Source: Bacillota bacterium (GTDB taxonomy: Bacteria > Bacillota > Clostridia > Lachnospirales > Cellulosilyticaceae). From it: a stretch of DNA of 5,424 bases. Location: positions 1 to 5,424 of the forward strand of contig JAEXBC010000254.1 in the NCBI GenBank assembly GCA_023457875.1, written 5' to 3'. The notes under the pieces are model-generated. The model had not been told where the DNA came from, made no database searches, and was given only the letters and a program-made list of their open reading frames with translations. Shown one piece after another: positions 1 to 4,511 of the stretch (positions within the stretch are counted from its first letter, which is position 1; each line of letters begins with the position of its first letter). The position numbers were made by a program, and so were the translations under genes.

Positions 1-11
1 GTACATCCCAC

Positions 12-101
12 CTAACTTTGTGCTATACTCTCAATAGAATAATTTTCTAATCTGCTCTTACTGATGGCCATCAGTAGGGGCTTTTTTTGTAAATGAAACA
101 T
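12..101 (-). CDS. Possible 29-aa ORF at end of early operon
   Basis: An ATG at 101-99 overlaps the TGA of the 53-aa gene by one base (TGATG), and AAGGAGG lies upstream inside that gene, so translation signals are present. The product would be 29 residues starting MFHLQKKPLL, with no recognised domain, no membrane segment and a TAG stop at 14-12. Its middle is encoded by the complement of the rightward terminator hairpin (54-88), including a KK read from the U-tract. That makes it quite possible the ORF is a by-product of the terminator sequence. Existence is doubtful. Confidence 0.3.
   Translation of the reverse strand: MFHLQKKPLLMAISKSRLENYSIESIAQS
24..29 (+). promoter_or_regulatory. Putative extended -10 promoter, rightward
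   Basis: TATACT at 24-29 is preceded by TG at 21-22, giving the extended -10 pattern TGnTATACT. The expected -35 would fall at the very edge of the window (1-6, gtacat) and is poor, so the call rests on the extended -10 alone. Transcription would begin near 36 and meet the terminator ending at 88, giving a transcript of only about 50 nt. It runs against the leftward early operon. Confidence 0.4.
36..90 (+). ncRNA. Candidate short antisense RNA
   Basis: This is inferred from an extended -10 promoter at 21-29 and a strong intrinsic terminator at 54-88 with no ORF between them. The product would be about 50 nt, mostly terminator hairpin, complementary to the leftward operon just downstream of the 53-aa DUF6906-like gene. 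No known RNA family is recognised. It could instead be only the tail of a longer rightward transcript entering from outside the window. Start and end are estimates. Confidence 0.25.
54..88 (+). terminator. Strong rho-independent terminator, rightward
   Basis: The core is an 18-bp perfect palindrome at 59-76 (TACTGATGGCCATCAGTA). The stem extends outward to 54 and 81 by G-C, C-G, T-G, C-G and T-G pairs, leaving a small GGCC loop. Seven T residues at 82-88 follow at once. On the other strand the hairpin is not followed by a U-tract, so it acts only on rightward transcription, against the flow of the early operon. Confidence 0.8.
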
Positions 102-262
102 CAATCTACCTCCTTGTAAATATTTCTGACCCTATTGCTTGTCCTATGTTTGATTTTCATTAATTCCTTGTTGTCTGTTACAACTAGCCAGTGTTTATAA
201 TCTAGTCCTCTACTTTTAATAAGTATCTTCTGTTTCTTAGTTGGTGCCTTTCCTTGCTTCAC
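101..262 (-). CDS. Small phage protein, DUF6906-like
   Basis: A 53-aa protein starting MKQGKAPTKKQKILIKS, then GLDYKHWLVV and KIKHRTSNRVR. The pattern (basic N-terminus with PTxKQK, a G-L-x-x-x-x-W-L-V-V block, then a charged HR motif) matches, from memory, the small DUF6906 family found in Firmicute phages and conjugative elements. The function of that family is unknown. The start is GTG at 262-260, overlapping the upstream TGA in the four bases GTGA, with AGGAGG about 10 nt upstream. An ATG at 269 is in another frame and stops quickly. The overlap implies translational coupling in the early operon. The high K/R content would suit nucleic acid binding, but that is inference. Confidence 0.7.
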   Translation of the reverse strand: MKQGKAPTKKQKILIKSRGLDYKHWLVVTDNKELMKIKHRTSNRVRNIYKEVD

Positions 263-453
263 TCCTCATCCCCCTCCTCTATTTGCACCTTTACAAATCT
301 TAGTCCTAATATCCTGTGTACCTGGTTCCTACACATCATGCTAGATATACTACGTTTACCAACTCCTGTCTTTTCGGCTAGAGCAGTTACACTCTCTTCA
401 ACACATACAGGAAGACCTATATTGTCGTTATCTATAGCCATGTATAATGTCAC
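259..453 (-). CDS. Small predicted HTH-type phage protein
   Basis: A 64-aa protein starting MTLYMAIDNDNIGLPVCV, followed by a segment ESVTALAEKTGVGKRSISSM (about residues 19-38) that reads as a helix-turn-helix of the kind 'xLAExxGVxxxSIxxx', and ending VKVQIEEGDEE. Small proteins of this form (short beta N-terminus with N-D/D-D and LPV, HTH-like middle, acidic 'V-x-I-E' tail) are common in early regions of Firmicute phages; no precise role is known. The start is GTG at 453-451 with GGAGG seven bases upstream. A longer reading from ATG at 531 would cover most of the preceding gene and ignores this ribosome binding site. The GTG overlaps the TGA of the 62-aa membrane gene in GTGA. It could be a DNA-binding regulator or an excision factor; neither is shown. 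Confidence 0.7.
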   Translation of the reverse strand: MTLYMAIDNDNIGLPVCVEESVTALAEKTGVGKRSISSMMCRNQVHRILGLRFVKVQIEEGDEE

Positions 454-638
454 TTCCTTGCCTCCTTCCAGAACATTTTTACTTGATCTATTAATAGATA
501 AACCACCATAATTAGTGGAATAACTAACCACTCTCCACCTATTGCGAAGTATCCTCTAACTTGATTAGCTTCCTCTACCGCTGATGGGGTTAGCGCTACT
601 CCTACCATAATTGCAATTAGATATTTTCTATTCTTCAT
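450..638 (-). CDS. Small predicted membrane protein, unknown
   Basis: A 62-aa protein beginning MKNRKYLIAIMVGVALTPSA, then a short polar stretch with RGYFAIGGEW, then a second hydrophobic segment from about residue 33 to 52 (LVIPLIMVVYLLI), and a basic tail KMFWKEARK. It is either a two-span membrane protein or one with an N-terminal signal segment plus one span. I do not recognise a named family. The ATG at 638-636 lies 11 nt inside the end of the antirepressor gene and is preceded by AAAGGG. The longer frame reaching 743 lies wholly inside the antirepressor gene and has no obvious ribosome site. The stop overlaps the next start in GTGA. A role at the membrane in the early phage cycle, for example superinfection exclusion, is possible but unsupported. 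Confidence 0.65.
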   Translation of the reverse strand: MKNRKYLIAIMVGVALTPSAVEEANQVRGYFAIGGEWLVIPLIMVVYLLIDQVKMFWKEARK

Positions 639-1395
639 TCGTTTTCCCTTTCTCTGCCAGGAATTTATTAATGAAATACTGCTGCCCTTTTCCGGTAACC
701 TTAGGTGCTTTGATGATAGATACATGACCATCACTATGTACATGAGTCCCTTCCTTGATTTGCATGAGGCCTAGCTCCATGGATTTTTGGGTTGGGCTGT
801 TATAATCTGCGCCTTTTCGCTTGATTAAGTAACCATCCTCTCTAAGTCTCTCAAAAAAACGTTTGGCACCTATCTCTATCCCGTTTTGCTTTAATAGTTT
901 TGCTAGGTCACCTACCAGAATAGTTGTATTAGAAACGCTTACTGCATCAGCAAAGATTACTTTAGGTTTGTCCGCTTCAATCTTATTTTTATGCTCTTGA
1001 TTCTCCAATCTGAGAACACTGATTTGTTTTTCTGCAATTTTCAATGCCCTGGCCATGATCTTCTCTGGACTATTGAAGTCTTTTTCTACCTGGATAAAGT
1101 ATTTGCGGACCTCTTTGCCTTTTTCGGTGCGTTGAATCATTGCTATTTCTTTTGCCATATCTAGTTTTACTACATGATCTGTACTAGGCCTTCCGCCTTT
1201 GGAGTTTTCGTCATTTTTGACGATAACCTCTACGAAGTCTTGGTTTTCAATAAAACCGTACTCAACCATTCTTGAAAACCATTTAGCATATTCTGTTCCT
1301 ACTCCTAAGACTTTGTGCAATTCTCTTCCGCTTATTATTGGTTCTTGCTGCTCGTTAATGTTGATAGTAATTAAATTTGTCATTTGTTTACTCAT
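628..1395 (-). CDS. Phage antirepressor, AntA/AntB plus KilAC
   Basis: A 255-aa protein of usual length for two-domain antirepressors. Residues about 16-87 form an AntA/AntB-type N-domain: ISGRELHKVLGVGTEYAKW, then YGFIENQDFVEV and GRPSTDHVVKLDMAKEIAMI. Residues about 110-142 are charged and probably coiled coil. Residues about 143-248 match the ANT/KilAC C-domain: KPKVIFADAVSVSNTTILVG, LAKLLKQNG, RFFERLREDGYLI, then HVSIIKAPKVTGKGQQYF. Such proteins bind or bypass the phage repressor and favour lytic growth. The start ATG at 1395 has AAAGGAG nine bases upstream. A minute overlapping reading, ATG TAT GAG TAA at 1399-1388, lies across the start codon. The gene is third in the leftward early operon, so it should be expressed only when the leftward promoter is open. 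Confidence 0.92.
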   Translation of the reverse strand: MSKQMTNLITININEQQEPIISGRELHKVLGVGTEYAKWFSRMVEYGFIENQDFVEVIVKNDENSKGGRPSTDHVVKLDMAKEIAMIQRTEKGKEVRKYFIQVEKDFNSPEKIMARALKIAEKQISVLRLENQEHKNKIEADKPKVIFADAVSVSNTTILVGDLAKLLKQNGIEIGAKRFFERLREDGYLIKRKGADYNSPTQKSMELGLMQIKEGTHVHSDGHVSIIKAPKVTGKGQQYFINKFLAEKGKTNEE

Positions 1396-1431
1396 ACATA
1401 TTTTCTCCTTTCCGTTAAACTAACTATCTTT

Positions 1432-1464
1432 TTAAAATCTCGCTTGAGCACCGAAGTTTGACAT
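1432..1464 (-). CDS. Possible 10-aa leader peptide ORF
   Basis: Between the 55-aa gene and the antirepressor lies ATG (1464-1462) followed by nine codons and TAA (1434-1432), giving MSNFGAQARF. A GAGGGGG sequence sits about 4 nt upstream, and both are in the loop of a 9-bp stem (arms 1453-1461 and 1474-1482, one mismatch). It is too short to judge by composition. It could be a translated leader for the antirepressor or a chance ORF. Confidence 0.2.
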   Translation of the reverse strand: MSNFGAQARF

Positions 1465-1482
1465 ACAGCCCCCTCACACTTC
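1453..1482 (-). promoter_or_regulatory. Hairpin at gene junction upstream of antirepressor
   Basis: In the leftward mRNA the arms GAAGTGTGA (1482-1474) and TCAAACTTC (1461-1453) pair in 8 of 9 positions around a 12-nt loop that holds a GGGGG tract and an ATG. The first arm includes the TGA stop of the 55-aa gene, so ribosomes finishing that gene would open the stem. No U-tract follows directly, so it is not a clear terminator. A regulatory role is inference. Confidence 0.3.
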
Positions 1483-1641
1483 AAGGTTAGCTTTGTTATT
1501 TTTCGAACCTATGTATTTAAGTCCTAAGTGTTTGTAAAATTCTCTTTTTATTTTTTCATCTAATGCTTTGCGCTCTTCAGGAGTAGCTTCTTCAATAGGT
1601 TTAACTTTGCCATCAATTTCCAACATAATTATATATTTCAC
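1474..1641 (-). CDS. Small phage protein of unknown function
   Basis: A 55-aa protein starting at GTG (1641-1639): MKYIIMLEIDGKVKPIEEAT, then PEERKALDEKIKREFYKHLG and a basic end SKNNKANLEV. The shape, a short beta-like N-terminus with 'I-D-G-K', then 'T-P-E-E-R-K-A', a charged helix and 'F-Y-x-x-L-G-x-x-Y', resembles small uncharacterised proteins beside XRE regulators in Firmicute phages, though I can name no family. A GGGGG tract at 1653-1649 lies seven bases before the GTG; it is an unusual G-only Shine-Dalgarno. The gene lies 51 bp after the Cro-like gene and 78 bp before the antirepressor. The unbroken frame, good start context and sensible protein composition support it as real. Confidence 0.65.
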   Translation of the reverse strand: MKYIIMLEIDGKVKPIEEATPEERKALDEKIKREFYKHLGLKYIGSKNNKANLEV

Positions 1642-1692
1642 GTAATCGCCCCCATGATAAGCTTATGAAAGTAAGATTTTGTCCTATTCCAA

Positions 1693-1938
1693 TTATTCGT
1701 TTTCGGTTTTCGGTAAATCAATTTCACAAAAAGGAATAATTGCAGTTTGCTTAAATAAATACTCGAATTGTATTTCTGGAAAACATTCCTCTTTAATTTT
1801 AAATGCTATATTAATAGGTAAACTACACTTGCCATTAAACCTATTCTCTAGCCATTCCTTGCTTTTGCCTATCTTACTTGCCATTGCTTCTGTTGTAATT
1901 CCTAGTCTTGCCATTTCTGCTCTTAAATTTGGAAACAT
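1693..1938 (-). CDS. Cro-like XRE-family HTH regulator
   Basis: An 81-aa protein, MFPNLRAEMARLGITTEAMA, then SKIGKSKEWLENRFNGKCSL and IKEECFPEIQFEYLFKQ. The helix-turn-helix is at about residues 15-36 (TTEAMASKIGKSKEWLENRFNG), with the following 'L-P-I-N-I-A-F-K-I-K' helix typical of phage XRE proteins. It fills the whole protein, as in Cro. The ATG has AAGGAGGG six bases upstream. It is the first gene of the leftward operon, directly opposite the repressor gene, the usual place for Cro. It is therefore inferred to bind the same 16-bp operators and shift the switch toward lytic expression. Its last codons (1699-1717) contain overlapping copies of the operator half-site. Confidence 0.85.
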   Translation of the reverse strand: MFPNLRAEMARLGITTEAMASKIGKSKEWLENRFNGKCSLPINIAFKIKEECFPEIQFEYLFKQTAIIPFCEIDLPKTENE

Positions 1939-1944
1939 CTTTTA

Positions 1945-1952
1945 CCCTCCTT
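1945..1952 (-). promoter_or_regulatory. Strong RBS of the Cro-like gene
   Basis: AAGGAGGG on the leftward strand, six bases from the ATG at 1938. It is the best Shine-Dalgarno in the early operon and fixes the start. Confidence 0.8.
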
Positions 1953-2010
1953 AATTTTGTATTGAGTGTTTTCTTTTAACCAGCTACACACAACTGTCGG
2001 TTAGTAATAA

Positions 2011-2026
2011 TTACCGTTTTCGGTAA
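2011..2026. promoter_or_regulatory. Operator O1, perfect palindrome
   Basis: TTACCGTTTTCGGTAA is a perfect 6-4-6 palindrome. It starts four bases downstream of the leftward -10 and so covers the expected start of leftward transcription near 2024. It is the best match to the set and probably the highest-affinity repressor site, which would shut off the early operon. Confidence 0.8.
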
Positions 2027-2030
2027 ACTA

Positions 2031-2059
2031 ATAATATTACTGATTTCGGTAAATTACAA
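2031..2059 (-). promoter_or_regulatory. Leftward early (lytic) promoter
   Basis: On the leftward strand TTGTAA (2059-2054) and TATTAT (2036-2031) are separated by exactly 17 bp. It faces the Cro-like gene, with a leader of about 86 nt. Operator O2 fills 16 of the 17 spacer bases and touches the -10; O1 covers the start point. Occupancy of either should block RNA polymerase. Confidence 0.65.
2037..2052. promoter_or_regulatory. Operator O2, in leftward promoter spacer
   Basis: TTACTGATTTCGGTAA matches the O1 palindrome with one arm changed (TTACTG for TTACCG). Its centre is 26 bp from that of O1. It lies between the leftward -35 and -10 hexamers. Confidence 0.75.
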
Positions 2060-2131
2060 TAGTATTTCGTAATATTTAAAAAAATTGTCGAATTTTACTA
2101 ATTTTATTAATAAATATTATGCACTTTTTCA
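2060..2131. other. AT-rich spacer between divergent promoters
   Basis: About 70 bp of very AT-rich sequence lies between the two -35 elements. It holds no ORF. One weak operator-like site is at 2095-2110 (TTACTA-ATTT-TATTAA), with one arm identical to the left arm of O3. The base bias suggests flexible or bent DNA that could allow looping between O1/O2 and O3/O4; this is inference. Confidence 0.4.
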
Positions 2132-2160
2132 TTGACTTTTACTAAAAACGGTAATAAGAT
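2132..2160 (+). promoter_or_regulatory. Rightward repressor/lysogeny promoter
   Basis: TTGACT (2132-2137) and TAAGAT (2155-2160) are 17 bp apart. Transcription would start near 2167 and read the repressor, peptidase and integrase genes. Operator O3 fills 16 of the 17 spacer bases and touches the -10, mirroring the leftward promoter, so the repressor should control its own synthesis. Confidence 0.75.
2139..2154. promoter_or_regulatory. Operator O3, in rightward promoter spacer
   Basis: TTACTAAAAACGGTAA has one perfect CGGTAA arm and one TTACTA arm around AAAA. It lies between -35 and -10 of the rightward promoter, a position for autoregulation or for repression by the Cro-like protein. Confidence 0.7.
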
Positions 2161-2178
2161 AATAAATATAAAAATAAA

Positions 2179-2194
2179 TTACCACAAACAGTAA
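2179..2194. promoter_or_regulatory. Operator O4, in repressor leader
   Basis: TTACCACAAACAGTAA is the most diverged of the four sites and abuts the AAGGAG ribosome site at 2195-2200. It is 18 bp past the rightward -10, so bound protein would act as a roadblock. It is 40 bp centre-to-centre from O3. Confidence 0.55.
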
Positions 2195-2211
2195 AAGGAG
2201 AAAAATATAAA

Positions 2212-2613
2212 ATGAAAAACCTGGTATCAAAATTAAACAACTTAATGATAGAAAAAGATATTAATTGCTTAGAGTTAAGTAAAAGAACCGGGATACCTAA
2301 TACTACGCTATCGACATTGCTTAAGGGCAGAACTGATAAATTTGATATTGTTAAATTACAAAAAATATGTGATGTATTAAATTGTACGCTTGATTATCTT
2401 ATGAATGATAATATTGATCCAGATGATAGTGGATTATACGTTAAAGAAGATTCAAATGTATATTATTTTGATAAAGAAACTGCTCGATACGCTCAAGAGA
2501 TTGCGAACAATCCAGAGATGAAAATGCTGTTTGATGCAAGTAAAAATATAAAAAAAGAGGATATGCAGCTTGTATATGAAATGATTAAACGATTTAAAAA
2601 AGATGCTGAATAA
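2212..2613 (+). CDS. XRE-family lysogeny repressor, ImmR-like
   Basis: A 133-aa protein with an N-terminal HTH_XRE domain (about residues 5-65; recognition region LELSKRTGIPNTTLSTLLKG at 20-39, followed by LQKICDVLNCTLDYLM). The C-terminal part (about 86-130) is helical, ending LFDASKNIKKEDMQLVYEMI, typical of short phage and ICE repressors. There is no S24/LexA-type peptidase domain, so RecA-driven self-cleavage is not expected; the next gene supplies a protease instead, as in the ImmR/ImmA pair of ICEBs1. The ATG follows AAGGAG (2195-2200) at 11 bp, rather long. Four operators flank its promoter and the divergent one. It is inferred to keep the leftward operon silent. Confidence 0.87.
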   Translation: MKNLVSKLNNLMIEKDINCLELSKRTGIPNTTLSTLLKGRTDKFDIVKLQKICDVLNCTLDYLMNDNIDPDDSGLYVKEDSNVYYFDKETARYAQEIANNPEMKMLFDASKNIKKEDMQLVYEMIKRFKKDAE

Positions 2614-2632
2614 ACTACAAAGTGGGGGATAC

Positions 2633-2881
2633 ATGAGGATGAAAAGTTATATTGACTATGACACCGAAGTATATATATACTACGTAGATATGCCTTGCTC
2701 CGTTGGATCTAACGTTGTGGAAAATCCAGACGGGAGCTACACGCTTTATCTTAATAGCAGAATGACGCACGAAGGCAATATGAGGGGATATATGCATGAA
2801 TTAGCACATTTAAGAAATGGTGATTTGAATTGTTGTACTAATGTACAAGAAACTGAATATAATGCGCATAGGAGGAAATAA
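2633..2881 (+). CDS. Mini ImmA/IrrE-type metallopeptidase
   Basis: An 82-aa protein carrying the zinc-peptidase motif HELAH at residues 55-59 (His55, Glu56, His59) and a downstream VQETEYNAH in which Glu75 is the likely third zinc ligand. Upstream lies VDMPCSVGSNVVENPDGSY and the beta-strand-like YTLYLNSRM, usual for the short phage versions of this family. It is much shorter than ImmA of ICEBs1 but seems complete, since small versions end soon after the A-H motif. The ATG at 2633 follows GTGGGGG at 4 bp; ATG at 2639 with 10 bp spacing is an alternative start. It lies 19 bp after the repressor gene and its last codons carry the integrase ribosome site, so the three form one operon. Its likely target is the repressor. 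Confidence 0.8.
   Translation: MRMKSYIDYDTEVYIYYVDMPCSVGSNVVENPDGSYTLYLNSRMTHEGNMRGYMHELAHLRNGDLNCCTNVQETEYNAHRRK
2870..2875 (+). promoter_or_regulatory. Integrase RBS inside peptidase gene
   Basis: AGGAGG, eight bases before the integrase ATG, also encodes Arg80-Arg81 at the end of the peptidase. Ribosomes ending the peptidase gene at 2881 would be placed to reinitiate, coupling the two. Confidence 0.75.
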
Positions 2882-2883
2882 GT

Positions 2884-4350
2884 ATGATAGCTGCTCTGTA
2901 TATAAGAGTATCAACAGATGATCAATTAGAATTTTCGCCAGATGCTCAAAAAAGGGCATTAATAGAATATGCTAAAAAAAACGATTATCAAATAGACGAA
3001 CAATTTATTTTTGTTGACGAGGGCATAAGTGGGACAACTGCAAAAAAACGCCCCGCTTTTCAGCGCATGATTGCAGTTGCAAAAAGCAAACCTAGACCAT
3101 TCGACGCCATACTTGTCCACAAGTTTGACCGTTTTGCTAGGTCTAGGGAGGACTCTGTTGTCTACAAGTCTTTGCTAAGAAAAGAGTGTGGTATTAAAGT
3201 TATATCTATTACCGAACAAATGGAAGATGATAAATTTAGTGTAATATTAGAAGCCATGCTAGAAGCCATGGCAGAGTATTACTCACTTAATTTATCCGAC
3301 GAAGTCATAAAAGGTATGACTGAAAAAGCAAGAAGAGGCGGTGTGCAATCAAGGCCTATACTTGGGTATGATATCATTGATAATGTTAGAGTTGTAAACA
3401 ATGAAGAGGCCGAATTAGTTAAAAAAATATACAGTTTATTTTTAGATGGAGATTCTTGCCCTAAAATAGCAAAGCACCTAAATCGATTGGGATATAAAAA
3501 CAAAATAGGGAATGCTTTTTCATCAAGGTATGTTAAATATATACTTCAAAATCCATCATATTATGGTACTTCCAGGTGGAATTATACGAGCCAGCAAGGT
3601 AAAAAGACCATCATTAATGATGAAAAGGACTGGATTGTAGCTGAAAATGTACACGAAGCAATAATTCCGAAAGAAACATGGGACGTTGCACAAGATATTG
3701 CGTATAAATGGCATAAAGACGTACATTTTACACGAGAAGCTATGCATTTATTTACGGGAATATTTAGATGTTCTAAATGTGGATCTACGTTATCGTTTAA
3801 AATGGCGCGCTTTAAGCGACAAGATGGCGGCATAACTATTTCTGATGGATATCAATGTTGTAAATTTAGAAATAGTGCGTGCGATACTGGTAACTACTTA
3901 AGCGAAAAAAATGCATTCATCCACACTATGAATATTTTAAATGAAACATCAAGTATAATTGATGACACATGGTCATTTGAAAAAATAAACATAGAGGATA
4001 GACGCAAACATGAGGATACAGAACTATACGAACTGCAGTTAAGTAAGTTATATCGCAAAATGGATATTGCCAAAAAAGCATATATAAACGAGATAGATAC
4101 ATTAGAGGAGTACGGGGAGAATAAAAAAGCTATCCAAAAAGAAATAGATGAGATAGAGAAGATATTAAAAAATCACACGCCAAATGATGATGTAGTAAAG
4201 GATTTTAAAGAAAAATTAGTTGAAGTTATAGATATTATGAATGATAAAAACATAAATGTGAGGGATAAAAACAACGCATTAAAAAGCATCATAAAATCTA
4301 TAGTTTATGATAAAGCTAAAGACTGCATGAAGGCTACTTTTTATGTTTAA
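2884..4350 (+). CDS. Large serine recombinase (phage integrase)
   Basis: A 488-aa protein, normal for large serine integrases. Residues 1-145 are the resolvase/invertase catalytic domain: AALYIRVSTDDQ with Arg8 and the nucleophile Ser10, DEGISGTTAKKRPAFQRM (45-62), and HKFDRFARSRED (79-90) with the conserved arginines 83, 86 and 88. A long helix (about 125-150) leads to the Recombinase DNA-binding domain (about 155-275; RRGG, GY, IAKHLNRLGY, ILQNPSYYG). A zinc ribbon follows with Cys296/Cys299 and Cys325 or 326/Cys333. Residues about 375-450 are charged and probably coiled coil, which in this family governs synapsis and excision. All key residues are present, so it should be active. It cuts attP and attB and joins them. 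Being in the repressor operon, it is probably made in the lysogen. Confidence 0.95.
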   Translation: MIAALYIRVSTDDQLEFSPDAQKRALIEYAKKNDYQIDEQFIFVDEGISGTTAKKRPAFQRMIAVAKSKPRPFDAILVHKFDRFARSREDSVVYKSLLRKECGIKVISITEQMEDDKFSVILEAMLEAMAEYYSLNLSDEVIKGMTEKARRGGVQSRPILGYDIIDNVRVVNNEEAELVKKIYSLFLDGDSCPKIAKHLNRLGYKNKIGNAFSSRYVKYILQNPSYYGTSRWNYTSQQGKKTIINDEKDWIVAENVHEAIIPKETWDVAQDIAYKWHKDVHFTREAMHLFTGIFRCSKCGSTLSFKMARFKRQDGGITISDGYQCCKFRNSACDTGNYLSEKNAFIHTMNILNETSSIIDDTWSFEKINIEDRRKHEDTELYELQLSKLYRKMDIAKKAYINEIDTLEEYGENKKAIQKEIDEIEKILKNHTPNDDVVKDFKEKLVEVIDIMNDKNINVRDKNNALKSIIKSIVYDKAKDCMKATFYV

Positions 4351-4364
4351 AATAATTGCCTTAT

Positions 4365-4511
4365 TTATACATTAGGCTCTCCAATCGGTGGACACATTGC
4401 AATAGATTCAATAGGTGACAGTCTATTTTCAGCAGGATGACATATATCACAAATACCTGCATTAGGTTTCTCAAAATACTTAGTATCGTTGTTACAACAA
4501 CATTTACCCAT
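4365..4511 (-). CDS. Small cysteine-rich protein, unknown
   Basis: A 48-aa protein, MGKCCCNNDTKYFEKPNAGI, then CDICHPAENRLSPIESIAMC and PPIGEPNV. It has six cysteines: a CCC run at 4-6, C21-x-x-C24 followed by His25, and C40. This suggests metal binding or disulfides, but I recognise no family. There is no signal peptide. The ATG at 4511 has AGGAGG nine bases upstream (4526-4521), and a perfect 8-bp inverted repeat lies one base further upstream. The frame is open to 4553, but that reading skips the good ribosome site. It converges on the integrase with only 14 bp between the stops, so it is either a cargo gene at the element's edge or the first host gene. If the crossover lies here, its last residues could come from the element. 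Confidence 0.7.
   Translation of the reverse strand: MGKCCCNNDTKYFEKPNAGICDICHPAENRLSPIESIAMCPPIGEPNV

Noticed and set aside
254..511. Rightward ORF of 85 codons opposite the small early genes
   Set aside because: It lies antisense to two overlapping leftward genes with good ribosome sites, and its own product is low-complexity Ser/Thr/Pro with no start context.
259..531. 90-codon version of the small HTH-like protein
   Set aside because: The extra codons overlap the membrane protein gene; GTG at 453 has GGAGG at ideal spacing and a GTGA overlap.
450..743. 97-codon version of the small membrane protein
   Set aside because: The extra 35 codons lie inside the antirepressor gene; the ATG at 638 fits the operon and the hydrophobic N-terminus.
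1199..1423. Rightward ORF of 74 codons opposite the antirepressor
   Set aside because: It is a shadow of the AntA domain coding sequence; no ribosome site and no recognisable protein.
1679..1954. Rightward ORF of 91 codons opposite the Cro-like gene
   Set aside because: It is antisense to a clear HTH gene and lacks a ribosome site.
2603..2881. Earlier ATG for the mini peptidase
   Set aside because: It would overlap the repressor gene and has no ribosome site; ATG at 2633 follows GTGGGGG.
3279..3833. Leftward ORFs of 63-83 codons inside the integrase gene
   Set aside because: They are antisense shadows of a well-supported recombinase, without start signals.
12..4511. Shared peptide string similar to IESIA in the 29-aa ORF and the cysteine-rich protein
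   Set aside because: The underlying DNA differs at several bases and the match is too short to indicate common origin or an attachment repeat.
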